From NCBI GenBank assembly GCA_003508605.1, contig DNUB01000269.1, positions 1 through 6,713 of the forward strand: DNA of 6,713 nt. Direction: 5' to 3'. This document shows positions 1-5,327 of the stretch, in pieces (positions within the stretch are counted from its first letter, which is position 1; each line of letters opens with the position of its first letter). Source of the stretch: Oscillospiraceae bacterium (GTDB lineage: Bacteria; Bacillota; Clostridia; Oscillospirales; Ruminococcaceae). Both the position numbers and the translations under genes were made by a program. The notes beneath the pieces were generated by a model. The model was not told where the DNA came from. It saw only the letters and a program-made list of their open reading frames with translations, and did no database searches.

Positions 1-10
1 GAAAATTCCG

Positions 11-228
11 ACACTTTTTGAAATTCGTGCTGTCAGGGAAGTTGTGCGGGTTTTTATCTGCTTTTAGATATTTTGTGCGGGTTTTTACCCGCTTTCAGAG
101 AAGCGGGCGGCAATTTTTCACGGTCTTTTAGATGTGGTGTGCGGATTTGTGCTTGTTTTCGGGTATGGGGTGCTGATTCATACCCGCTTTCAGGAAAGTT
201 GTGCGGTTTTTTCCCGCTTTCAGAGAAG
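11..228. repeat. Degenerate ~31-bp tandem repeat array, about seven units
   Basis: Approximate units are 11-41, 42-72, 73-103, 104-134, 135-166, 167-198 and 199-228, a near-constant 31-bp step. The best unit (73-103) has core TGCGGGTTTTTACCCGC followed by TTTCAGAGAAG. Units 42-72, 167-198 and 199-228 are clearly related; 11-41, 104-134 and 135-166 are much more decayed. Several form GC stems: 77-82 with 87-92 (GCGGGT/ACCCGC) and 160-167 with 179-186 (CGGGTATG/CATACCCG). The array lies directly downstream of trmK on the minus strand, and its last unit supplies the trmK stop codon (220-222). There are no unique spacers, so it is not a CRISPR array. Open frames through it look like chance, with no credible start or family. 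It might act as a 3'-end or RNA-stabilising structure; that is inference. Confidence 0.7.
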
Positions 229-900
229 CTGTGCCAGCAGATCCGCATATTTTTTATTGCCTCTGCCCATTTTTTCAAGGGCGGCGGTTACCTTTTCAAA
301 ATATTCCTTATCGCCGTTTTTGCCCAAAAATGCAAATTTATCGTCGATCTCCCTTTTCACTCCGTCATAAAGGCACAGCATAACGGTATAAACCTTTTTG
401 CCGACAACGGCGGTTTTTTCCCGCTCTATGTAAATCCCCCCCTTATACAGCTCTCTGCGCAAAACCCAGTCTCTTGTCATAGGCTGCAGTATAAAGTGCA
501 TATCCTTGTTGATATACCTGCAGCGTGAAATAATATCGGCAATCGTTTCGCCGCCCATTCCCGCAATAATAACGTCGTCAACCTGCGGAACCCCCTCAAG
601 TCCGTCGCATCGTATAAGAGTTATCCCCTCGGTGTCCCCGTCGGTTTTTTCCGCAATTCCGTATAATTTCATAGCAGCCCTTGCGGCGGCAAGAGGCCCT
701 TCAAGAATATCGCACGCAAACAAAGCCCTTGCCCCCTGCTGAAACAAAAAACAGGGGATAAAGGCATGATCCGTTCCGATATCCGCAATCCGTTTGTCCG
801 TACGGACAAATTCCGCCGCCGTCCTCAGCCGCCGGTCAAGGTGAACTCTCGGGTGCTTCCGAGAGTGCTGCGCCGGATTCTGCAGATCCGACGGGCTCAC
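220..900 (-). CDS. trmK: TrmK-family tRNA (adenine(22)-N1)-methyltransferase
   Basis: This SAM-dependent Rossmann-fold enzyme is expected to methylate N1 of A22 in the D-arm region of tRNAs, in the cytoplasm. Visible family landmarks are the SAM-binding motif ADIGTDHAFIP (residues 39-49), the acidic strand-2 motif CDILEGP (63-69), RCDGL (97-101), the hallmark IAGMGGETI (112-120) and ILQP (137-140). The C-terminal part is charged and helical, as in the family. At 226 aa it is close to the usual length of about 230-240. The start is GTG at 898-900, overlapping the upstream TGA as GTGA; no good Shine-Dalgarno is seen, so translational coupling is likely. The family core begins near residue 20 (HLDRRL), leaving an unusual ~19-residue extension, but no later ATG, GTG or TTG precedes the core. 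The stop lies in the last unit of the 31-bp array. The family assignment is firm; the exact tRNA site is inferred from the family. Confidence 0.93.
   Translation of the reverse strand: MSPSDLQNPAQHSRKHPRVHLDRRLRTAAEFVRTDKRIADIGTDHAFIPCFLFQQGARALFACDILEGPLAAARAAMKLYGIAEKTDGDTEGITLIRCDGLEGVPQVDDVIIAGMGGETIADIISRCRYINKDMHFILQPMTRDWVLRRELYKGGIYIEREKTAVVGKKVYTVMLCLYDGVKREIDDKFAFLGKNGDKEYFEKVTAALEKMGRGNKKYADLLAQLL
845..866 (-). other. Perfect 8-bp hairpin near the 5' end of trmK
   Basis: ACTCTCGG (845-852) and CCGAGAGT (859-866) are perfect complements around a 6-nt loop. In the mRNA the hairpin begins about 34 nt after the GTG start, inside the N-terminal extension that family members usually lack. 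It might affect early elongation or mRNA stability. It is seen in the sequence; any function is a guess. Confidence 0.45.
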
Positions 901-1097
901 TTGTTTATTGCGTCGTTTAGCTTGGATACCAAGGCTTCGGGGTCTACGTTATGAACGGCGCAGGCTTCCGCAATGCTTTCGCCTCTTGCCGAGGGGCAGC
1001 CGAGACAGTGCATTCCCATTTCAAAAAAGAAGGGAGCGGCAGCCTCTGCGTCATAATCCAGAATATCGCCGATAATTGTGTCCTTTGTGATTTCCAT
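897..1097 (-). CDS. DUF1858 small CxxC protein (hybrid-cluster-associated disulfide type)
   Basis: This small soluble protein (66 aa) matches the DUF1858 pattern: ITKDTIIGDILD at the N-terminus, a stretch of acidic residues, then FFEMGMHCLGCPSARGESI with C31-x-x-C34, and a final helix containing C46. The family is described as a redox-disulfide domain found alone or next to hybrid-cluster proteins; its biochemical role is unsettled. I chose the ATG at 1095-1097, not the in-frame ATG at 1119-1121, because a strong Shine-Dalgarno (GGAGGAAAGG, 1107-1116) lies between them and the domain starts at the second ATG. The longer form would add 8 residues and has no ribosome site. Its TGA overlaps the GTG of trmK, so the two are probably co-translated. 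The MITE-like element begins only 40 bp upstream, so the promoter must lie in or beyond it. The family call is confident; function is unknown. Confidence 0.85.
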   Translation of the reverse strand: MEITKDTIIGDILDYDAEAAAPFFFEMGMHCLGCPSARGESIAEACAVHNVDPEALVSKLNDAINK

Positions 1098-1106
1098 GAT
1101 TTTTAT

Positions 1107-1116
1107 CCTTTCCTCC
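1107..1116 (-). promoter_or_regulatory. Ribosome binding site of the DUF1858 gene
   Basis: On the minus strand this reads GGAGGAAAGG. The AAGG part ends 9 nt before the ATG at 1097, and the GGAGGA part ends 13 nt before it. It decides the start because it lies downstream of the alternative ATG at 1121. Confidence 0.7.
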
Positions 1117-1133
1117 GACATTTTGCCGGCTGC

Positions 1134-1173
1134 TTTAGAGCGTGTTCACATAAAATCAATATGCAGATTTTCG
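1134..1173 (+). repeat. Left terminal inverted repeat
   Basis: Positions 1134-1154 pair perfectly with 1352-1372 (21 bp). After a 1-nt/2-nt bulge, 1156-1165 pairs with 1340-1349, with one T-G wobble at 1162/1343. A GA/GA mismatch follows, and then 1168-1173 pairs with 1332-1337. Confidence 0.8.
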
Positions 1174-1368
1174 AACATAATTTTGTTGCCTGCAAGGGAA
1201 ATTTTGCAGGAATATTATCATATTTCAAAAAATTTTAACACACGATGTGTTCAGTCATTTGCCCAAGGTCGGCGCACGGATGCGCCGACAGCAAAGCAAA
1301 TGACCAAACGCCGGCGGGCGGCAAAATTTGCCGAAAAGATGCGTATTGAGCTTTATGTGAACACGCTC
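1138..1368. mobile_element. MITE-like element of 231 bp with long terminal inverted repeats
   Basis: The element begins GAGCGTGTTCACATAAA and ends with its exact complement, with TA immediately outside both ends (1136-1137 and 1369-1370), consistent with a 2-bp TA target duplication. The perfect inverted repeat covers 1134-1154 with 1352-1372, including flanking TTTA/TAAA. Complementarity continues with interruptions to 1173/1332. The interior has no credible gene. It is strongly palindromic, with hairpins at 1189-1210, 1237-1251, 1254-1304 and 1319-1333. Size, lack of a transposase and TA edges fit a non-autonomous element mobilised in trans by a TA-targeting transposase (IS5/IS427-like or IS630/Tc1-like; I cannot tell which). 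It sits between two divergent transcription units and occupies most of their shared upstream region. The alternative is a resident structured RNA or regulatory element that never moved. Additional genome copies would decide this. Confidence 0.65.
1254..1304. other. Two-tier hairpin inside the MITE-like element
   Basis: The outer stem is GTCATTTGC (1254-1262) with GCAAATGAC (1296-1304). The inner stem is GTCGGCGCA (1268-1276) with TGCGCCGAC (1281-1289), around a CGGA tetraloop. Both 9-bp stems are perfect and are separated by a 5/6-nt internal loop. No T-run follows on the plus strand, so it does not look like a terminator. Confidence 0.75.
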
Positions 1369-1372
1369 TAAA
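1332..1372 (-). repeat. Right terminal inverted repeat
   Basis: This is the complement of the left repeat at 1134-1173. The outer 21 bp are identical and the inner part has diverged slightly. Its outer edge lies about 70 bp before the permease start codon. Confidence 0.8.
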
Positions 1373-1377
1373 TCAGA

Positions 1378-1411
1378 TTTAAGGATTATTTAATAATTGC
1401 CGTGTTAAAAT
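1378..1411 (+). promoter_or_regulatory. Candidate promoter and response-regulator site of the permease operon
   Basis: Two 11-bp direct repeats, TTTAAGGATTA (1378-1388) and TTTAATAATTG (1389-1399), match at 8 of 11 positions. They are followed 6 bp later by a TATAAT-like TAAAAT (1406-1411), with no convincing -35. Head-to-tail sites spaced 11 bp apart just before a -10 are typical of OmpR/PhoB-family activators, and the cluster encodes one. The same stretch also contains a 13-bp palindrome, ATTATTTAATAAT (1385-1397). AT-rich DNA produces such patterns by chance, so this is tentative. Confidence 0.3.
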
Positions 1412-1441
1412 AAAGCTGCAATAAGGGAAGGGGGAATAAAA

Positions 1442-3814
1442 ATGTATCTCAGTATTCTTAAAAAGGACCTTAAGCGGAAGAGAACCATGAACATAGTTCT
1501 GCTTCTGTTCATTATCCTTGCGGTTACGTTCGTATCAAGCGGATTTAACAACGTGATTACCGTTATAAACGGTACGGACTATTATCTTGACAAGGCGGAG
1601 ATAGGCGACTACCTAATTATAACGATGGGCGACAATGCCGGCGGGAATATTGCGTCTGTGCTTGACGGTGCAGGCTGCGCCGAAAGCTATAAAATCGAAA
1701 GCTGTATCTTCGGCTCACAGGACAGTGTAACAAAAATCGACGGAACAAAGGTTGAAACCAAAAACACCGCCATATTTCAGTCGGTGGAAGATGCAAAGAT
1801 GAATTACTTTGACACAGACAATCAGCCTGTTACCGAGGTCGGAGAGGGCGAGGTTGTAATCTGCGGCAAGTTTATTCAGAACAACGGCTTTAAAGCAGGA
1901 GATTATATTAGGGTAAAGCTGGGCGATGTTCAGGCGGATTTAAAAATTGCGGGCAGGGCAAAAGACGCTGTTTTAGGCTCGGATATGATGGGAAACACCC
2001 GCTTTCTTCTTAATAAAAAGGACTATGAAAAATTTTTGGCGGACGAGACGATAAACGCCCATTATCGGGGCGAGATCGCTTATATTGAAACAAATGATAC
2101 AAAAGAACTTTCTTCCATAATATCCGATATTCCGGGAATAGCGTTCAGCGGCGCACGCAGCTTGATTGAGATTACTTATGTTATGGAAATGATAGTTGCC
2201 TTTGTGGTGCTTATACTAAGCCTATGTCTGATTATCGTATCATTTGTGGTGCTGCGCTTTTCAATCGGCTTTACCATTGCCGAGGAATACAGGGAAATCG
2301 GCGTTATGAAAGCAATCGGGCTTAAAAACCGCAAAATCAGAGGGCTTTATATAACAAAATACCTTCTTATGGCGATAGCGGGCGGCATTATGGGCTTTTT
2401 TGCAGGTATTCCCTTCGGAAATATGCTGATAAAGTCGGTAAGCGAAAATATGGTGCTGGGAAACAACGGAGGTTTTCTGGTGAATATCATAAGCACAATA
2501 GGTACAATAGCGGTAATTCTGCTCTTTGCTTACGGCTGTACGGGAAGGGTCAAAAAGCTTACGCCTATTGACGCTATCCGATCGGGACAGACGGGGGAAC
2601 GCTTTAAGAAAAAGAGCTTTTTCCGAATAGGCAGGGTAAAGGCAAGACCGAGCTTTTTTATGGCGGTAAACGATATTCTGTCTGCGCCGAAGCGTTTTAT
2701 GACGGTAATAGTATCCTTTTTTATCTGCACCCTGCTTGTGCTTATGATAGTAAATACCACGGCGACAATGAACAGCTCAAAGCTTATATCCACCCTTGGA
2801 ACAAAGGAGGGCAGCGACCTTTATATTACCGATGTGGAAAGCTCCATGCGCATGATGAATACGGGAGACAGGGAAGCGGTGGAGAAAGAGCTGAAGCGTA
2901 TAGCCGACGAGCTTGCCGGGGAGGGAATGCCCTGCGACGTAGGCGTTGACATTCAGTATAAGTATAAGCTTACATCAAAGGGAAAGAACTTTTCCGTCAC
3001 CTGCGCACAGAGCGTCAATATAGGCGCAGACGAGTATGAATATTACGAGGGCGACGCCCCCGAAAACGAAAACGAATTGGCAATAACTCCCCGGATCTCC
3101 GAAATGCTGAATGTGAAAATCGGTGATACGGTTACGGTGGATTTCGGTACGGAAAAGCTTGACTGTATCATCACGGGCTATTTTCAGAGCATGAACAGCT
3201 TAGGCGAAATAGTAAGATTTTCGGACGACGCTCCTACCGAAATGGCATTTGTTTCCGGTATTCTGCAAAATCAGATAAACTTTACCGACAATCCCTCCGA
3301 CGAAGAAATCCTGAACCGCAAGGAAAGGATAATAGAGCTTTACGGCAACGAGGACGTGTTTACTGCGGCGGAATACTGCGTGGACTGCGTATCCGTTGTT
3401 CCTACCATGATGGCGGTGCAGCTTCTTCTTTTGGGTATCACGTTAATTGTGGTCGTTCTTGTGACGGTGCTTGTGGAACGGTCCTTTATTTCCGACGAAA
3501 GAAGTCAGATCGCCATTTTAAAGGCAATCGGCTTTAAGACGGGGGATATAGTAAAATGGCATACCGCACGCTTTGGCATAGCCGCACTTATAGCCGCAGT
3601 TTTGGCGGCGGCTCTGTCAATACCCATGACCGAGCTTTGCATTTCCCCCATTTTCGGAATGATGGGTGCAAGCAGCGTTGACTTTAACATTGACCCTTTG
3701 CGGATATTTCTTTTCTACCCCGCCGTAATATTCGGGGTTACCTCCCTTACGGCATGGCTAACCTCTCTTTATACAAAAACGATAAAGACTTCCGAAGCCA
3801 CAAACATTGAATAA
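1442..3814 (+). CDS. FtsX/MacB-type ABC transporter permease, two-module
   Basis: This 790-residue membrane protein carries two FtsX-like modules in one chain. Predicted TM segments are 18-37, 247-274, 305-327 and 346-366 (module 1), then 418-438, 655-678, 710-732 and 752-776 (module 2). Large extracytoplasmic domains lie at about 38-246 and 439-654. The cytoplasmic coupling motif after the second TM of each module is recognisable: EYREIGVMKAIGLKNRKI (282-299) and ERSQIAILKAIGFKTGDI (686-703), showing an internal duplication. It should work with the ATPase encoded 19 bp downstream as a mechanotransmission-type exporter or extractor acting at the outer face of the membrane. The substrate is unknown; related Bacillota systems handle peptides, lipoproteins or envelope-active compounds. 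The ATG start has a good site (GGGAAGGGGGA, 1425-1435) and is followed at once by the typical short cytoplasmic helix MYLSILKKDLKRKR. The family is firm; the substrate is not assignable. Confidence 0.92.
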   Translation: MYLSILKKDLKRKRTMNIVLLLFIILAVTFVSSGFNNVITVINGTDYYLDKAEIGDYLIITMGDNAGGNIASVLDGAGCAESYKIESCIFGSQDSVTKIDGTKVETKNTAIFQSVEDAKMNYFDTDNQPVTEVGEGEVVICGKFIQNNGFKAGDYIRVKLGDVQADLKIAGRAKDAVLGSDMMGNTRFLLNKKDYEKFLADETINAHYRGEIAYIETNDTKELSSIISDIPGIAFSGARSLIEITYVMEMIVAFVVLILSLCLIIVSFVVLRFSIGFTIAEEYREIGVMKAIGLKNRKIRGLYITKYLLMAIAGGIMGFFAGIPFGNMLIKSVSENMVLGNNGGFLVNIISTIGTIAVILLFAYGCTGRVKKLTPIDAIRSGQTGERFKKKSFFRIGRVKARPSFFMAVNDILSAPKRFMTVIVSFFICTLLVLMIVNTTATMNSSKLISTLGTKEGSDLYITDVESSMRMMNTGDREAVEKELKRIADELAGEGMPCDVGVDIQYKYKLTSKGKNFSVTCAQSVNIGADEYEYYEGDAPENENELAITPRISEMLNVKIGDTVTVDFGTEKLDCIITGYFQSMNSLGEIVRFSDDAPTEMAFVSGILQNQINFTDNPSDEEILNRKERIIELYGNEDVFTAAEYCVDCVSVVPTMMAVQLLLLGITLIVVVLVTVLVERSFISDERSQIAILKAIGFKTGDIVKWHTARFGIAALIAAVLAAALSIPMTELCISPIFGMMGASSVDFNIDPLRIFLFYPAVIFGVTSLTAWLTSLYTKTIKTSEATNIE

Positions 3815-3816
3815 AC

Positions 3817-3823
3817 AAAGGAG
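3817..3823 (+). promoter_or_regulatory. Ribosome binding site deciding the ATPase start
   Basis: AAAGGAG lies 10 nt before the ATG at 3834. It supports that start over the in-frame ATG at 3807, which lies within the 3' end of the permease gene and lacks a comparable site. Confidence 0.7.
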
Positions 3824-3833
3824 ATTTTTAACC

Positions 3834-4601
3834 ATGAGTACGGTATTAAAGGCAAAGGACTTGTGCAAAACATATATAGTAAACAAGCGTCAGAACAATG
3901 TGCTGAAAAACGTAAGCTTCAGCATTGAGGAGGGAGAAATGACGGCGATTATGGGACCCTCCGGTTCGGGTAAATCAACCCTTCTCTATGCCGTTTCGGG
4001 TATGGACGGCATTACTGCGGGGGAAGTAAGCTTCTGCGGAAGAAATATTGCAAGGCTTGGCGAAAAGGAGCTTGCAGACCTGCGGCTTGATGAAATGGGC
4101 TTTATTTTTCAGCAGATGTATATGTTAAAAAACCTCACTGTTCTGGATAATATAGTTCTGCCCGCCTGCCAATCCAAAAAGAACAAGGAAACACGCAGGG
4201 AAACCCTAAAGAGAGGGGAAGAGCTTATGCGCAGGTTAGGCATCATAGATATTGCCGACAACGATATTACCGAGGTTTCAGGCGGTCAGCTCCAAAGGGC
4301 GTGTATCTGCCGCAGTATGATAAACAATCCCAAAATAATATTTGCGGACGAACCCACCGGCGCACTTAACCGCACCTCCTCCGACGAGGTCATGAACGAG
4401 CTTGCAAGGCTTAACGCCGACGGCACAACGGTGATGCTTGTTACTCACGATTCAAAGGTTGCCGCAAAATGCACAAGAGTTTTATATATAGTTGACGGAA
4501 ACATAGAAGGGGAGTATAATTTAGGCAGATGTGAAGCTCCCTCTCAGATGAGGGAGCGTGAAAGGTCGCTAAATAACTGGCTGCTGGAGCTTGGCTGGTA
4601 G
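3834..4601 (+). CDS. ABC transporter ATP-binding protein, partner of the FtsX-type permease
   Basis: This cytoplasmic ATPase (255 aa) is of the MacB/LolD-like class that powers FtsX-type permeases. All key motifs are intact: Walker A GPSGSGKST (41-49), Q-loop Q93 in IFQQ, signature VSGGQLQR (148-155), Walker B IIFADEP with D172 and catalytic E173, and H-loop H205. The signature is VSGGQ, not LSGGQ, a common variant. The C-terminus extends past the usual end into a charged tail ending NNWLLELGW; I recall similar tails in Clostridia homologues, so it is probably native. The ATG at 3834 is preferred because of the AAAGGAG site and because the family N-terminus (STVLKAKDLCKTY) starts there. The gene follows the permease by 19 bp, so they are surely co-transcribed. 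The permease-before-ATPase order is the reverse of the common Bce-type arrangement. Confidence 0.94.
   Translation: MSTVLKAKDLCKTYIVNKRQNNVLKNVSFSIEEGEMTAIMGPSGSGKSTLLYAVSGMDGITAGEVSFCGRNIARLGEKELADLRLDEMGFIFQQMYMLKNLTVLDNIVLPACQSKKNKETRRETLKRGEELMRRLGIIDIADNDITEVSGGQLQRACICRSMINNPKIIFADEPTGALNRTSSDEVMNELARLNADGTTVMLVTHDSKVAAKCTRVLYIVDGNIEGEYNLGRCEAPSQMRERERSLNNWLLELGW
4536..4557 (+). other. 8-bp hairpin in the 3' end of the ATPase gene
   Basis: GCTCCCTC (4536-4543) pairs perfectly with GAGGGAGC (4550-4557) around a 6-nt loop. It lies in the region coding the charged C-terminal tail. It might stabilise or separate transcript segments, or be chance from codon choice. Confidence 0.4.
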
Positions 4602-4658
4602 GGGGGGCGCAACGCCCTGTCCCATGCCCCGCTCAGCGGCTTCGCCGAAAGGAAAGCT
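4602..4658 (+). other. GC-rich spacer with two small hairpins between ABC and two-component genes
   Basis: This 57-bp gap is the longest one within the plus-strand cluster and looks more GC-rich than its surroundings. It contains GGGCG-CAA-CGCCC (4605-4617) and CGGC-TTC-GCCG (4637-4647). No T-run follows, so neither is a standard terminator. It ends in the Shine-Dalgarno AAAGGA (4648-4653), 5 nt before the response-regulator ATG. It may reduce read-through or mark an RNA-processing point; that is inference. No clear separate promoter is seen. Confidence 0.45.
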
Positions 4659-5327
4659 ATGACGGATATACTTATTGTGGAGGATAACAAGGAAATTGCA
4701 GGCTTGCTCTGCGATTTTCTGCGTGCCGAAAATTATACCGTTTCCCTTTGCGAAAGCGGAGAAAAAGCCTTGTCGCTGTATGAGAAATACGGCGCAAGGC
4801 TTATTGTGCTTGATATAATGCTTCCCGGAGCGGACGGTTTTTCGGTTTGTTCAAAAATAAGGGAGCAAAGCAACACTCCCATTCTTATAGTAAGCGCAAA
4901 AACCGAAAAGGACGATAAGCTGAACGGGCTTATTTTAGGTGCGGACGATTATATTGAAAAGCCCTATGACATTGATATTCTGCTGGCAAAAATTGCGGGG
5001 ATCTTTAAAAGGAGATATTCTTTAGACGAGATCACAGAGGGAGATTTAAGGCTTAACAAAACGGAAAAAACGGTATACAGGGGAGATAAAAAATTAGAGA
5101 TGACCGCAAAGGAGTTTGATTTGCTTTTGCTGCTTATTGAGAATAGGGGAAGGACGCTGAAAAAGGAATATATTTTTAACAGGATATGGGGCAGCGACAG
5201 CTTTTCCGAGCAGCAGACCTTAACGGTGCATATAAAATGGTTAAGGCAGAAAATCGAGGAGGATCCGAAAAATCCTAAGCGTATACTTACGGTGTGGGGA
5301 GTGGGCTACAAATATGAAGGCGTTTAA
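4659..5327 (+). CDS. OmpR/PhoB-family response regulator
   Basis: This DNA-binding response regulator (222 aa) has a receiver domain at about residues 1-118 and a winged-helix effector domain at about 125-222. Receiver residues are intact: acidic pocket E8/D9, phospho-acceptor D52 in VLDIMLPGADG, switch S79, Y98 and conserved K101 (EKPYD). The effector shows the family pattern: LEMTAKEFDLLLLL, an IWG turn, the recognition helix around QQTLTVHIKWLRQKIE, and the wing strand ILTVWGVGYKYE. It should be phosphorylated by the kinase encoded next and bind tandem DNA repeats, plausibly at 1378-1399 upstream of the permease. The start is supported by AAAGGA at 4648-4653. Its 3' end overlaps the kinase gene by 14 bp, implying coupled translation. 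Full length with no missing key residue; the regulon is inferred from neighbours. Confidence 0.95.
   Translation: MTDILIVEDNKEIAGLLCDFLRAENYTVSLCESGEKALSLYEKYGARLIVLDIMLPGADGFSVCSKIREQSNTPILIVSAKTEKDDKLNGLILGADDYIEKPYDIDILLAKIAGIFKRRYSLDEITEGDLRLNKTEKTVYRGDKKLEMTAKEFDLLLLLIENRGRTLKKEYIFNRIWGSDSFSEQQTLTVHIKWLRQKIEEDPKNPKRILTVWGVGYKYEGV

Noticed and set aside
11..228. CRISPR-like array because of the ~31-bp period
   Set aside because: The units are contiguous with no unique spacers and are diverged along their length; no cas gene is present.
54..278. 74-aa minus-strand open frame with repeated KKPHNFPESG-like stretches
   Set aside because: It is a translation of the 31-bp array and overlaps the end of trmK in another frame; there is no ribosome site or recognisable family.
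1254..1304. Intrinsic terminator
   Set aside because: The stems are strong, but no T-run follows on the plus strand, and on the minus strand only the short AACACA/TGTGTT hairpin follows, with no immediate T-run.
1078..1371. 97-aa plus-strand open frame across the intergenic element, possibly a transposase remnant
   Set aside because: It starts inside the DUF1858 gene on the opposite strand, shows no DDE motif or helix-turn-helix, and reads through the inverted repeats and hairpins.
2530..2793. 87-aa minus-strand open frame inside the permease gene
   Set aside because: It is a shadow of the strongly supported permease coding frame, with no family match.
3807..3833. Upstream ATG giving a 264-aa ATPase overlapping the permease stop
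   Set aside because: The ribosome site AAAGGAG (3817-3823) lies inside this extension and points to the ATG at 3834, where the family N-terminus begins.
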